Source of the DNA: a virus
IMG/VR virus record: IMGVR_UViG_3300036766_000211
Coordinates: 1-34,223 of that record
Direction: 5' to 3' (one strand)
Length of the DNA: 34,223 bases
Part shown: in pieces, positions 6,121 through 11,737 of the stretch
Layout of the letters: each line of letters begins with the position of its first letter
Numbering within the stretch: the stretch's first letter is position 1
Notes under the pieces: model-generated
Seen by the model: the letters and a program-made list of their open reading frames with translations, nothing else
Databases searched by the model: none
Told to the model about the DNA's origin: nothing
Program-made: the position numbers and the translations under genes

Positions 6121-6252
6121 ATGACCTGTGTGGTGCACCTTGACAAAACTAAAACTCCGAAGCCTGCTCTTAAGAGCAAGAAATGTGCCAACCATGTGAA
6201 TGACACAAAGCATAGAACAGAAAACAAGACAAACCATTTGTTAAGTTACTAA
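6121..6252 (+). CDS. Possible small basic protein (43 aa)
   Basis: ATG at 6121 opens a 43-codon frame, MTCVVHLDKTKTPKPALKSK then KCANHVND and a Lys/Asn/Thr-rich tail. It stops at 6252, directly before another ATG. The composition is strongly basic. No good ribosome binding site precedes it, and it contains a 14-bp palindrome, so it may be non-coding. The family is not recognised. Confidence 0.35.
   Translation: MTCVVHLDKTKTPKPALKSKKCANHVNDTKHRTENKTNHLLSY
6165..6178. repeat. Perfect 14-bp palindrome
   Basis: TGCTCTTAAGAGCA is its own reverse complement. It lies about 100 bases upstream of the first well-supported cassette gene and could be an operator for a dimeric regulator. Confidence 0.35.
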
Positions 6253-6276
6253 ATGCATAACACATGGGAGAACAAG

Positions 6277-6573
6277 ATGCCAAAACTCAACAACGTAATT
6301 GATTACAACAGTAAGCAAGATGATGAGGGTAACTATCGTCAAACTTGCTTGATTGACTTTCCTGTGACAGACTGGTCAGACAATATCCAGATTAGTCTGC
6401 ACAAACCAGAAACGGCAATACAGAAAAGACCGCGACCGGATTTCATCAACATTCGTAAGGTGGAAATTGGTGACGGTTTGTGGACATGGCAGATTACCAG
6501 CAACCTGCCCTGCCAAGAAATTAAGCCAAGTGGCCAAGGTCAATCGGCCAAGAAACTCGGCAATCAGAAGTAA
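6277..6573 (+). CDS. Hypothetical protein (98 aa)
   Basis: The start is ATG at 6277, with GGGAG seven bases upstream; an in-frame ATG at 6253 lacks a ribosome binding site but directly follows a possible upstream stop. The product begins MPKLNNVIDYNSKQDDEGNY and contains WSDNIQISLHK and GDGLWTWQITSNLP; it looks soluble and beta-rich, with a Lys/Gln-rich tail. It is the first well-supported gene of the GC-richer cassette. No family recognised. Confidence 0.55.
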   Translation: MPKLNNVIDYNSKQDDEGNYRQTCLIDFPVTDWSDNIQISLHKPETAIQKRPRPDFINIRKVEIGDGLWTWQITSNLPCQEIKPSGQGQSAKKLGNQK

Positions 6574-6623
6574 ATCAGAAAGGATCAGAGATTATAGAAA
6601 CACACATTCAAGCACTTTGCGAT

Positions 6624-6755
6624 ATGTGCGAAAATTTAACAATGATATTACAGAATAACAAATTTAACAAAGTTGCTAGTTCAATTTTGTGGCACGTACC
6701 GGATTTACTAGAATTGGCAATTGATATTGAAACTCAAGCAAAAGAAACTAAATAA
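6624..6755 (+). CDS. Possible small helical protein (43 aa)
   Basis: A frame with helical character (VASSILWHVPDLLELAIDIE) runs to 6755. The first ATG is at 6624, but the open frame extends upstream to an AAAGGA with an ATT codon seven bases after it, so the true start is unclear. AAGAAAGGA of the next gene follows the stop directly. Weakly supported. Confidence 0.35.
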   Translation: MCENLTMILQNNKFNKVASSILWHVPDLLELAIDIETQAKETK

Positions 6756-6771
6756 GAAAGGACAAAACATC

Positions 6772-6891
6772 ATGCGACGTTATTACAAAGTAATTTACAA
6801 GTCAGCAGCATGACAATCACTTGTTGATCAAGGATGGATAACCCTATTGACACAAAGTGACGTGGCAATTATGCGAAAGGTGGTGTCATGA
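6772..6891 (+). pseudogene. Small ORF with an in-frame TGA
   Basis: After AAGAAAGGA, an ATG at 6772 starts MRRYYKVIYKSAA, then TGA at 6811-6813. The same frame then goes on as QSLVDQGWITLLTQSDVAIM and ends in an ATGA overlap with the zinc-ribbon gene. The start and the end junction both look real, so TGA probably replaced a sense codon such as TGG. TGA is used as a normal stop elsewhere here, so recoding is unlikely. Confidence 0.4.
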
Positions 6892-7127
6892 ACATGGCAA
6901 CAACAATCAAGGCACCAAAGCTGGTGGTGTATGTCAATCCGCCAACGCAGTGTGACACTTGTCAAGGGTCACTTGGCACAGTCTTTTATGATGGTAAGAC
7001 AATCGAAGGACCATGGGCAAACATGTGTCATATGTGTTGGCAAGGTCTAGGTGTTGGCGTTGGACTTGGCAAGGGTCAGAAGTACCGTCGGCAAGTAGAT
7101 GGTACATTTGTCAAGGTTGCCGGATGA
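6888..7127 (+). CDS. Conserved phage zinc-ribbon protein (79 aa)
   Basis: The product has CDTCQGSLGTVFYDGKTIEG, then PWANMCHMCWQGLGVGVGLG and KGQKY. Two CxxC pairs flank a 'F.DG.T..GPWA.MC..C....G.GLG.GQ.Y' pattern that I know from many small phage proteins. The start is ATG at 6888 with AAAGGTGG just upstream. It is translationally linked to a 21-codon ORF by an ATGA overlap and lies ahead of the DGQHR gene. Probably a zinc-binding protein; function unknown. Confidence 0.75.
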   Translation: MNMATTIKAPKLVVYVNPPTQCDTCQGSLGTVFYDGKTIEGPWANMCHMCWQGLGVGVGLGKGQKYRRQVDGTFVKVAG

Positions 7128-7189
7128 CAGACTTGGAAACAGTAGTCACAAAAGCAATTGTGGCGAATAGACGAAAGGACAAGGTGTAG
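7124..7189 (+). CDS. Possible 21-residue peptide
   Basis: MTDLETVVTKAIVANRRKDK plus V, starting in an ATGA overlap with the zinc-ribbon stop and ending five bases before the DGQHR start. It may serve translational coupling or be chance. Confidence 0.25.
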   Translation: MTDLETVVTKAIVANRRKDKV

Positions 7190-7193
7190 TAAA

Positions 7194-8492
7194 ATGGCTG
7201 GACAGCAACAGACAGAGACAGAAAGACAGAAAGCAATTGCTGCTTTCAAGGAAAAAAACAAAGGCAAGCAGCAAGGTAATACTACGGTACACGGCGAGGT
7301 TAAGCAATCCGCTGCAACCGTGGCAGAGCAAGAAGAAGAGAAACGAATCATTGAACCAAAAACCTTTCCGGTCATTCAGTACAAGCAAGGCAAATTGGAT
7401 TGTGCAATCCTGTCAATGACAATGGCAGATATTCACGACTACACTTGCTTTGCTCGTGACTTGTATGATGTGCAAACTGTCACGGACGAGAAGGGCAAGA
7501 TCAAGAATCTACCAGTAGATCCAGAATACACATGGCAAAGGGATTTAACAAAGGGCAGATTAGTTCAGATTCGAGACTATCTACTTAATGATCTTCATTT
7601 CTTTCCCGCGATCGTCTGCGTTGTGTCTAACGATGCAACGTCAATTGATGCAAATGGTTTGCGGATTGGCTTTGACAATGATGGCAATCCGGGTCTGGCA
7701 GTGTTGGACGGCCAACATCGCAAGGCAGGGATTGATACCCTGCTTGCTGTTGACGGCATGGGACCAGATAGTGCCTTCGGTAAAGAGCAGGTATCAGTCA
7801 TCGTTATCACGTCGGCAATGGACGTTGACACGAAACAGCAGATTTTTGCCGACGTGAATCGAACGGCAAAGGTGGTTAGCAAGGCACTTAACATTCTCTT
7901 TGACCACCGTGACCCTTTTGCGGTCATTGCTCACAACGTGGCTAAGCAACTTGATGGACTGGTTGACCTGCAACGTACCGCACCTAAGGGTTCATCGAGT
8001 CAGGCACTGTCGCTGAGCAACATTTACAACCTGGCGATTAATTATGGTGGTGTGAAGAAAAAGGGCAGCAAGGAATTTGAGGCACACCACTCGGCAGAAT
8101 TAGTTGAGGCAGTTGTGTTGTCAATCTGTAATGCTCTGCCACAATTAGATGCCTTCCGTGTCGGGGCAAAGTATGAAGACGTTCGTCAGCAGCACATCGT
8201 GTACAGTAGTACATTGATGCAAGCAATTGGCCTTGCGGCAAAACAAGTAACTCGTGCCGTTGGCCGAACGATGAATGCAAACAAGGAAGTGACGGCAATT
8301 GACCCGCGTCCAATCCTTGATCTTCTGCCCAAACTGATTGCTCGAACAAATTGGCATTATAACAATCCGGTGTGGTCAGAAATCATTGAGGGGGAAGAAG
8401 GCAAGTGGAAGGTCAAGACCCGCAGTGGTGACGTGAGCAAAGCACAAGTAGTGCTCGAAGAAATGTGGGGAGCAATCAAGGATGAAAACTAA
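7194..8492 (+). CDS. DGQHR-domain protein, DndB/DpdB-like (432 aa)
   Basis: The diagnostic motif LAVLDGQHRKAGIDTLL lies near residues 166-182, followed by VIVITSAMDVDTKQQIF and ADVNRTAKVVSKALNILFDH near 215-240, as in DndB. Family knowledge: DndB acts in phosphorothioate DNA modification loci, mainly as a regulator, and a related DGQHR protein, DpdB, works with DpdA in 7-deazaguanine DNA modification. No dndC/D/E or dpdA is visible here, so the gene is an orphan in this window. The start is ATG at 7194 (AAGGT upstream); a TTG 36 bases earlier has no ribosome binding site. A strong hairpin follows. Possible roles are protection of phage DNA, interference with host modification, or ParB-like NTPase/DNA binding; the family call is firm and the role is not. 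Confidence 0.8.
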   Translation: MAGQQQTETERQKAIAAFKEKNKGKQQGNTTVHGEVKQSAATVAEQEEEKRIIEPKTFPVIQYKQGKLDCAILSMTMADIHDYTCFARDLYDVQTVTDEKGKIKNLPVDPEYTWQRDLTKGRLVQIRDYLLNDLHFFPAIVCVVSNDATSIDANGLRIGFDNDGNPGLAVLDGQHRKAGIDTLLAVDGMGPDSAFGKEQVSVIVITSAMDVDTKQQIFADVNRTAKVVSKALNILFDHRDPFAVIAHNVAKQLDGLVDLQRTAPKGSSSQALSLSNIYNLAINYGGVKKKGSKEFEAHHSAELVEAVVLSICNALPQLDAFRVGAKYEDVRQQHIVYSSTLMQAIGLAAKQVTRAVGRTMNANKEVTAIDPRPILDLLPKLIARTNWHYNNPVWSEIIEGEEGKWKVKTRSGDVSKAQVVLEEMWGAIKDEN

Positions 8493-8514
8493 TGCTGCAC
8501 AGTTGATAGCATTA

Positions 8515-8635
8515 GCTCCGGCATAGGAGCAACGGACTGGGAGCAGGGAGAATAACCCCTTGCTCCCAGTCCTTGTTTATGCTCTAATGATGTAGCTGGG
8601 AATTAACCCAGCCAACAACAACACGCCGAAAGGCG
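8515..8635 (+). ncRNA. Cluster of four hairpins between DGQHR and pentapeptide genes
   Basis: Four stems follow one another: GCTCC/GGAGC (8515-8530), a 12-bp stem (8534-8572), GCTGGG/CCCAGC (8595-8612) and CGCC-GAAA-GGCG (8624-8635), the last with a stable GNRA loop. The dense pairing in about 120 bases suggests a structured leader or small RNA for the pentapeptide gene. It does not match a riboswitch I know. Confidence 0.4.
8534..8580 (+). terminator. Strong hairpin, likely terminator or attenuator
   Basis: GGACTGGGAGCA pairs perfectly with TGCTCCCAGTCC (12 bp), with an inner GGG/CCC, and is followed by TTGTTTAT. The stem is strong and the T tract modest, so it may be a partial terminator downstream of the DGQHR gene. 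Confidence 0.55.
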
Positions 8636-8652
8636 GAAAGGGAGCAAGGAAT

Positions 8653-9108
8653 ATGATGCCTCACGAGAATTTTTGGTTTCAGGTTGTACTCGGATTGCAT
8701 GGTGCCGACCTGCACCGTGCCGATCTGCGTGGTGCCAACTTACATGATGCCAACCTGTATGATGCCGATCTGCGTGGTGCTAATCTGCGTGATGCCGATC
8801 TGTGTGGTGCTAACCTGTGTGGTGCTAACCTGTGTGGTGCTAATCTGCGTGGTGCTGACCTGTGTGGTGCTAATCTGCGTGGTGCTGACCTGTGTGGTGC
8901 TCTAAACATTTTTTCGCTGGGCAATCCTGATGGATGGTTTGCCTTTGCTTGGCTAAGAGACAAACAGCTATCAATCCGCGTAGGGTGTCAAGAGAAACGT
9001 CTTGACGAGGCAAGGATCTACTGGTCAAACAAACCCAACCGTAGAGAAGTCTTGGCAGCGGTTGAGTATGCCTCAACAGTTGCTACTATCCGCGACTGGC
9101 CGGTCTAG
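8653..9108 (+). CDS. Pentapeptide-repeat protein with C-terminal phage domain (151 aa)
   Basis: Residues about 16-80 are thirteen tandem A(D/N)LxG-type pentapeptides, such as [10 protein letters not shown] and CGANL, followed by an imperfect one. These would form a right-handed quadrilateral beta-helix; several consecutive repeats place Cys at the same position, giving a cysteine ladder. Residues 90-151 ([20 protein letters not shown], then LDEARIYW and a REVLAAVEY helix) resemble a C-terminal domain common in phage proteins. ATG at 8653 or 8656 follows GGGAGCAAGG. The Leu and Gly codons (CTG, GGT) differ from the TTA-rich late genes. Some pentapeptide proteins bind DNA gyrase as DNA mimics, but this short one is not strongly acidic, so that role is open. 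Confidence 0.8.
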   Translation: MMPHENFWFQVVLGLHGADLHRADLRGANLHDANLYDADLRGANLRDADLCGANLCGANLCGANLRGADLCGANLRGADLCGALNIFSLGNPDGWFAFAWLRDKQLSIRVGCQEKRLDEARIYWSNKPNRREVLAAVEYASTVATIRDWPV

Positions 9109-9136
9109 CAGACGTTAGCCAACACGCCAAACAAAC

Positions 9137-9167
9137 AAGGTCGGCCATAGGGTCGGCCTTTTTGTTT
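9137..9167 (+). terminator. Rho-independent terminator of the cassette
   Basis: AAGGTCGGCC-ATAG-GGTCGGCCTT forms a 10-bp stem (two G-U pairs) ending in TTTTTGTTT. It lies 28 bases after the pentapeptide gene and closes the 6.1-9.1 kb transcription unit. Confidence 0.85.
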
Positions 9168-9247
9168 ACCTAAAATGTCAAGTCTGGATTAGACAGATTG
9201 TCTTTAGCATTTGTCTACAAATGAGTTTGCTTAAATAATTGGCACTG

Positions 9248-9297
9248 TGGCTAGAAACGTATACAGGGTATAGAGGTGTGCTTGCATACCGTCTACA
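9248..9297. repeat. 50-bp direct repeat, copy 1
   Basis: Nearly identical to 9337-9386, differing at a few positions near its start and in the GAGGTGTG segment. It ends in ATACCGTCTACA, which contains the GTCTAC core, and carries ATACAGGGTAT inside. Confidence 0.75.
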
Positions 9298-9324
9298 CTT
9301 GTTTTGATACCTTGTAGACGGTAT
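9286..9324. repeat. Inverted repeat ATACCGTCTACA / TGTAGACGGTAT
   Basis: Perfect 12-bp arms with a 15-base centre, built from the end of direct repeat copy 1 and an inverted copy. It fits a site for a dimeric DNA-binding protein; it could also extrude as a cruciform. Confidence 0.65.
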
Positions 9325-9336
9325 TGATTAACAGAA

Positions 9337-9386
9337 TGGCTAGAAAGGCATACAGGGTATAGGTGTGTGCTTGCATACCGTCTACA
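9337..9386. repeat. 50-bp direct repeat, copy 2
   Basis: Second copy of the unit at 9248-9297. Its final GTCTACA pairs with TGTAGAC at 9392-9398, giving a second, shorter inverted repeat. Confidence 0.75.
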
Positions 9387-9540
9387 GGCATTGTAGACAG
9401 AAAAACCCTTATGCACTATGCATGTTTTTTTTTTGTATTGAAAAAATTGGCCCATGTCTACACTCAGTTTGAAAATTTTTTGAGAGATTTTGAAAATAGC
9501 AGATTTTTTTCAGGCCCGAAGTGATAAAAAAAACTCACAG

Positions 9541-9565
9541 TGTAGACTGTAGACAATGTAGACAA
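9541..9565. repeat. Three tandem TGTAGAC iterons
   Basis: TGTAGAC, TGTAGACAA and TGTAGACAA in direct succession. The last two plus AAGTATG form a 24-bp block that recurs exactly at 9895-9918. Confidence 0.65.
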
Positions 9566-9813
9566 AGTATGGTGGATATGCCTAAATTGAATTGTAAAGC
9601 TCTTAGTGTTACTTAAAACAACTAGAAAACTTGTTTGATATAGGAGTATTTTTCTTGATTTACAAATATTGTGAAGTTTTACAAAATTTGTCTTTATGCT
9701 GTGGATGGTGATTTCTGGTGAAAATGGTCTAGTGGCATAGTGTTGTTGGATGCCGTGACAGGGATATTTGACACTTGTCTACAATTTCTCAATTGTAGGA
9801 AAATGGGGCTAAG

Positions 9814-9822
9814 TTATCCACA
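9814..9822 (+). promoter_or_regulatory. DnaA box
   Basis: TTATCCACA, the perfect 9-mer consensus for DnaA binding, lies between iteron sites at 9775 and 9858. It is the only exact copy I found in this region, so a dedicated initiator may act with host DnaA. Confidence 0.5.
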
Positions 9823-9894
9823 GCGTGGAATATGGAAGGCTATTTACATGTTGATAATTGTCTACAAAAACCCTGTTAATAGCTGTTAGGTAAG

Positions 9895-9912
9895 TGTAGA
9901 CAATGTAGACAA
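9895..9912. repeat. Two tandem TGTAGACAA iterons
   Basis: An exact copy of the tandem pair at 9548-9565, with the same AAGTATG following. Neighbouring inverted single copies are at 9858-9867 and 9942-9950. Confidence 0.65.
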
Positions 9913-10366
9913 AGTATGAAATGTGGGTCATATTTGAGCAGTTGTCTACACTTTCTTATATTTAAGAATGAAAATAATCGGTTTCATGCCAAGTTGTGCC
10001 ACCTATATTCTCAGAAGTGACAGAGTTAATCTATGCCAAGTGCTACTTAATCCGGGCATTTTTTAACTCGTGTCATCCACCAAGTGCCAAGCGTTACTCC
10101 ACCATATTCTCAGTAGACTTGACACTCATCAAGCAAGTCTAAGCTATTTGCTAAATGTCAACTAGCTTTACTCCTAGATCATTTGTCTACATGTCAAATA
10201 GATAGTTGCGCTACTGAATAAGTATATGACAACCAACATGGAAACTTGACAAATTGTAGACAAATGGTGACTGTCCTGGTCAGATGTCAGCACCGCGCAG
10301 GTTAGCACTCGGCTGAAGATTTGGTGTGGTTCAGTGTCTGGGGATTTTTTGTCCTTAGCGGCATTT

Positions 10367-10412
10367 TGAGAATGAATATCATCTTCATTCTCATATCCTT
10401 AGTTAGGATATG
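10367..10412. other. Two adjacent strong hairpins
   Basis: TGAGAATGAA/TTCATTCTCA (10-bp arms, 7-base loop) is followed, with two bases shared, by CATATCCT/AGGATATG (8-bp arms, 5-base loop). No T tract follows. The pair may be a cruciform, a bidirectional transcription barrier or part of the replication region. Confidence 0.5.
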
Positions 10413-10704
10413 GCTTCGCCTTATCTTCGCATTTAATCCATGACACGGGGTATGTGTTCACTGCCAGTTGACCATTGTCACAAGCCGTGGACTAACTGGC
10501 AAAGTGGCTAAGTGCTTGATTTCATTGGACTTTTGGCCCTTGTCAAGTTTGATTAGACAAATAACAATCCTTATTTGACACTTGACACCTAGACCCCAAG
10601 ATCTATTTGTCAACTATCCCCCCCAGACCCCCCGGACCTTTGCCTCTGGCCACTCAAAAAACGAGAATTCAAATTCCACAATCCAAAATCTAGAATCCTA
10701 GTTA

Positions 10705-10741
10705 CACAAAAAGCAAAGTGACAATTCACAAAAAGCAAAGT
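10705..10741. repeat. Short direct repeat upstream of the late promoter
   Basis: CACAAAAAGCAAAGT occurs at 10705-10719 and 10727-10741, 22 bases apart (about two helical turns), followed by a doubled AAGTACCTT. The spacing suits two regulator molecules on one DNA face about 125 bp upstream of the late promoter. Confidence 0.45.
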
Positions 10742-10864
10742 ACCTTTTTAAGTACCTTCTTTTATACACAAAACATAGTTGCTAAATGCCAAATGTCATT
10801 CCTAAAATTACACCAAACCATAAAACAGAAACCAAATTAACATATACTAACAAAAAGAAATAGC

Positions 10865-10893
10865 TTGACACAAAGCCGCTTTAATGATATGAT
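10865..10893 (+). promoter_or_regulatory. Consensus sigma-70 promoter for the late operon
   Basis: TTGACA at 10865-10870, a 17-base spacer and TATGAT at 10888-10893. This is an almost perfect housekeeping promoter, about 45 bases ahead of the first late ATG, with no intervening gene. It is the only obvious promoter before the 23-kb rightward block. Confidence 0.75.
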
Positions 10894-10938
10894 CAAAATA
10901 CAACTAACACCTATTAACAGGTGGAAAGGAAAAAGGAC

Positions 10939-11124
10939 ATGCAGAACACAGGTTGGTGGATTACTACAGGTGTAGGAATTACATTAGGTCTTTTAACTGC
11001 TATTTCACAAAATTGTCAATTTGGTCCACAAGTTTGTCAAATTATTGCTGCACTAGTAACTGTTGGTGCTCCGGTTTTAGGAATTAGTCATTCAGGTAAT
11101 TTTAATATTACTCCAAAAGTTTAA
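10939..11124 (+). CDS. Small membrane protein, first late gene (61 aa)
   Basis: ATG at 10939 follows GGAAAAAGGA; a GTG 18 bases earlier has no ribosome binding site, so I took the ATG. The product (MQNTGWWITTGVGITLGLLT, then IIAALVTVGAPVLGI) has two hydrophobic segments joined by a short loop with two Cys. Size and topology would suit a holin or holin-like protein, but position at the head of the packaging genes is unusual for lysis, and a second membrane candidate lies beside the endolysin gene. Confidence 0.6.
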   Translation: MQNTGWWITTGVGITLGLLTAISQNCQFGPQVCQIIAALVTVGAPVLGISHSGNFNITPKV

Positions 11125-11125
11125 T

Positions 11126-11194
11126 ATGTTAGAGACCGGTTTGCTTTTAATAATTCTTTTCTCTTTCTGGTCAACATTAATCAACAACATCTAA
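11126..11194 (+). CDS. Possible 22-residue membrane peptide
   Basis: ATG at 11126 is two bases after the previous stop and opens MLETGLLLIILFSFWSTLIN and two more residues, almost entirely one transmembrane helix. It stops seven bases before the tRNA. Its hydrophobicity and tight placement argue for a real peptide, its size against certainty. Confidence 0.35.
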   Translation: MLETGLLLIILFSFWSTLINNI

Positions 11195-11200
11195 GGTTTA

Positions 11201-11282
11201 GCCGGAATGGTGGAACTGGCAGACACACGGGACTTAAAATCCTGCGGAGTAATCCATACGAGTTCAAGTCTCGTTTCCGGTA
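11201..11282 (+). tRNA. tRNA-Leu(UAA)
   Basis: A complete class II cloverleaf. The acceptor stem is GCCGGAA/TTCCGGT with discriminator A. The anticodon stem is CGGGA/TCCTG around CTTAAAA (anticodon TAA at 11235-11237). There is a GGA/TCC variable arm, and T stem ACGAG/CTCGT with loop TTCAAGT. The 3' CCA is not encoded. It decodes UUA, the dominant Leu codon of the late genes, so it probably offsets a host poor in this tRNA. Confidence 0.95.
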
Positions 11283-11305
11283 TTTCCGTCTAATTGGAGA
11301 TTGAC

Positions 11306-11737
11306 ATGGGTCGTCCGTCTAAGAAACTGGAAAAAGTACACGAGCAGAAGTTGTTGGAAGAGCAATCTAGTCCAGACTTTGTTGCTCGTTCAGTTAATGA
11401 AAAACTATTTGAAAAGATTAGGAAAGAATTGGTTAGAGAATATCCTAATCGTTTAGATGAAGCAGGCAAAAATGTATTTGATGAATATGATCCGGTTGTA
11501 GAAATGGCAAAGTTTGCAGTTGATCCTTTGATTGACAATAGTTTAAGGTATAAGGCACATTCTGAAATTGCTAGTTATATGTATCCAAAAGTCAAATCAT
11601 TTGAGGCACCAAAATTGATTGACAATAATCTAAAGGTGACAATTAACATTGCGGGATATGCACAGAGTGAAAAAGAAATACCACCTGATGATATTGAAGT
11701 AGAGTTTGAAAAGTTTGATAAGAAAAGGCTAAATTAA
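11306..11737 (+). CDS. terS: Terminase small subunit (143 aa)
   Basis: ATG at 11306 has GGAG six bases upstream; the TTG at 11294 is less likely. The product starts MGRPSKKLEKVHEQ and carries DPVVEMAKFAVDPLIDNSLR, then YKAHSEIASYMYPKVKSFE. This is the 'DP...MA..A.D......R..A..E.A.Y.YPK.K..E' stretch typical of one family of podophage and siphophage small terminases. It lies directly upstream of the large subunit with no gap. Role: recognition of phage DNA and loading of the packaging motor. Confidence 0.8.
   Translation: MGRPSKKLEKVHEQKLLEEQSSPDFVARSVNEKLFEKIRKELVREYPNRLDEAGKNVFDEYDPVVEMAKFAVDPLIDNSLRYKAHSEIASYMYPKVKSFEAPKLIDNNLKVTINIAGYAQSEKEIPPDDIEVEFEKFDKKRLN

Larger units (their letters stand above)
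9168..10864. other. Repeat-rich non-coding region, probable origin or partition locus
   Basis: About 1.7 kb with no credible gene on either strand. It contains at least a dozen copies of TGTAGACAA or its complement TTGTCTACA, in single, tandem and inverted arrangements from 9211 to 10263. It also holds a perfect DnaA box (9814-9822), two 50-bp direct repeats, AT-rich runs including a T10 tract near 9425, two strong hairpins and C-tracts at 10618-10633. Iterons plus a DnaA box and AT-rich DNA are the usual parts of a replication origin or a partition centromere. Which protein binds is not shown. Confidence 0.55.

Noticed and set aside
5863-6237. 124-codon minus-strand ORF in the cassette leader
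   Set aside because: No ribosome binding site, odd Leu/Cys/His-rich composition, and it runs against the cassette; hairpins and small plus-strand frames explain the region as well.
6811-6813. TGA recoded as tryptophan across the phage
   Set aside because: TGA ends many genes here in tight ATGA overlaps (for example at 28863-28865 and 33807-33809), so it is a normal stop codon.
7076-7388. Minus-strand ORFs over the start of the DGQHR gene
   Set aside because: Composition is Cys/Leu/Phe-rich antisense of a Gln/Lys-rich coding start; no start signals.
8679-8963. Minus-strand and alternate-frame ORFs across the pentapeptide gene
   Set aside because: Low-complexity shadows (Arg/Ala/Pro or Cys/Val repeats) of the 15-bp coding repeat.
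9231-9455. 74-codon minus-strand ORF
   Set aside because: It is made by the two 50-bp direct repeats and inverted repeats; the protein is merely the repeats translated.
9180-10270. CRISPR array formed by TGTAGACAA repeats
   Set aside because: Units are only about 9 bases, occur in both orientations and have irregular spacing; no cas genes are present.
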